From NCBI GenBank assembly GCA_022615525.1, contig JAKEGN010000232.1, positions 1 through 13,929 on the forward strand: DNA of 13,929 bases, written 5' to 3'. Made by a program: the position numbers and the translations under genes. The notes under the pieces are model-generated. The model was given only the letters and a program-made list of their open reading frames with translations. It was not told where the DNA came from and searched no databases. Positions 13,544 through 13,929 of this stretch are shown here, in pieces (position 1 is the first letter of the stretch; each line of letters opens with the position of its first letter). Source of the DNA: Woeseiaceae bacterium. GTDB taxonomy: Bacteria; Pseudomonadota; Gammaproteobacteria; Steroidobacterales; Woeseiaceae.

Positions 13544-13929
13544 ATGAGCAGCTTGCTGTTTGACGCAGTGACGCCGACTGTGCCGGTTGCCGGCAGCGCG
13601 GAGTTGTTTCCGGTGCACAGGATCTACTGCGTCGGGCAGAACTATGCGGCGCATGCGCGGGAAATGGGCAGTGACCCGGACCGGGCTCCGCCATTCTATT
13701 TTTCCAAACCGGCGGATGCGATCGTGCAGACCGGCGCAACCATTTCGTTTCCACCGCGCACTGCCGAACTGCATCACGAGATCGAACTGGTCGTGGCAAT
13801 CGGCAAGGGTGGATGCGCTATTTCCGCCGCCGACGCAGTGGAACACATCTTTGGGTACGCCGTCGGCATAGACCTCACCCGGCGTGACCTGCAGGCGCAG
13901 GCCAAAAAATCGGGCAAGCCCTGGGATAC
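13544..13929 (+). CDS. Fumarylacetoacetate hydrolase-family enzyme (partial, cut by window)
   Basis: The first 128 residues of a FAH-family hydrolase; the frame runs off the right edge with no stop. The conserved part begins RIYCVGQNYAAHAREMG (26-42; H37 the likely catalytic His), then PPFYFSKPADAI (49-60), LHHEIELVVAIGKGG (76-90, metal ligands E79 and E81) and GYAVGIDLTRRD (104-115, metal ligand D110). The text most resembles fumarylpyruvate hydrolases of gentisate or aromatic-acid degradation, though FAH-family paralogs are hard to separate. Most relatives have GRNY where this has GQNY. ATG 13544 is the only start before the conserved region; the GAGGGG upstream is about 13 nt away, rather far. 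No signal peptide, so cytosolic. Confidence 0.85.
   Translation, partial: MSSLLFDAVTPTVPVAGSAELFPVHRIYCVGQNYAAHAREMGSDPDRAPPFYFSKPADAIVQTGATISFPPRTAELHHEIELVVAIGKGGCAISAADAVEHIFGYAVGIDLTRRDLQAQAKKSGKPWD

Noticed and set aside
1..13929. CRISPR array, tRNA, rRNA, insertion sequence or defence island
   Set aside because: No regularly spaced repeats, no tRNA-like cloverleaf or rRNA sequence noticed, and no transposase, integrase or known defence gene besides the HipA-like protein.

Overview
The window is a GC-rich (roughly 60% or more by eye) proteobacterial chromosome segment with dense, short-gapped genes. The gene families point to a gammaproteobacterium: a PA2778/PA2779-type peptidase and small membrane protein pair (named after Pseudomonas aeruginosa loci), a YjjJ-like HipA protein, and lipoprotein and Tat-type signal sequences. 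Two NhaC-family antiporters would fit a marine or saline lifestyle, but that is inference. I see no rRNA, tRNA, CRISPR array, transposase or phage gene.

Layout. 1-142 is non-coding and carries two copies of a 22-bp motif just past the end of the first gene. 143-1855 (-) is a periplasmic gamma-glutamyltransferase. Divergent from it, 1972-5145 (+) looks like an operon: NhaC-family antiporter, an exported RidA-like protein, and a lipoprotein PQQ-dependent sugar dehydrogenase. Next comes a strikingly AT-rich 110-bp control region with direct and inverted repeats. It leads into 5256-6497 (+), a stand-alone HipA-like kinase with its own N-terminal helix-turn-helix and no hipB partner; base composition suggests this unit was acquired. 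6584-7945 (+) is an exported M28 peptidase with a fibronectin-like C-terminal domain. Tail-to-tail with it, 7953-9274 (-) holds the PA2779-like small membrane protein followed by the PA2778-like C39-type peptidase lipoprotein.

9457-12052 (+) encodes a second NhaC-family antiporter and an AI-2E-family (PerM/TqsA-like) membrane protein. 12053-12859 is a less ordinary stretch: a good sigma-70 promoter, a leader hairpin, a very acidic 76-aa protein, an inverted-repeat spacer, a 64-aa charged protein, and a hairpin. 12860-13438 (-) is a thioredoxin-fold protein. 13544 to the right edge (+) is the start of a fumarylacetoacetate hydrolase-family enzyme cut off by the window.

How they may work together. 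Most products are membrane or envelope proteins handling peptides, amino acids, sugars and cations: gamma-glutamyltransferase and the M28 peptidase release amino acids, the sugar dehydrogenase feeds electrons to the respiratory chain, and the NhaC proteins exchange Na+ or organic ions. This looks mainly like housekeeping and nutrient scavenging. The parts most worth a second look are the self-contained HipA unit with its operator-like repeats, the PA2778/PA2779 pair whose job is unknown to me, and the two small charged proteins at 12299-12807.
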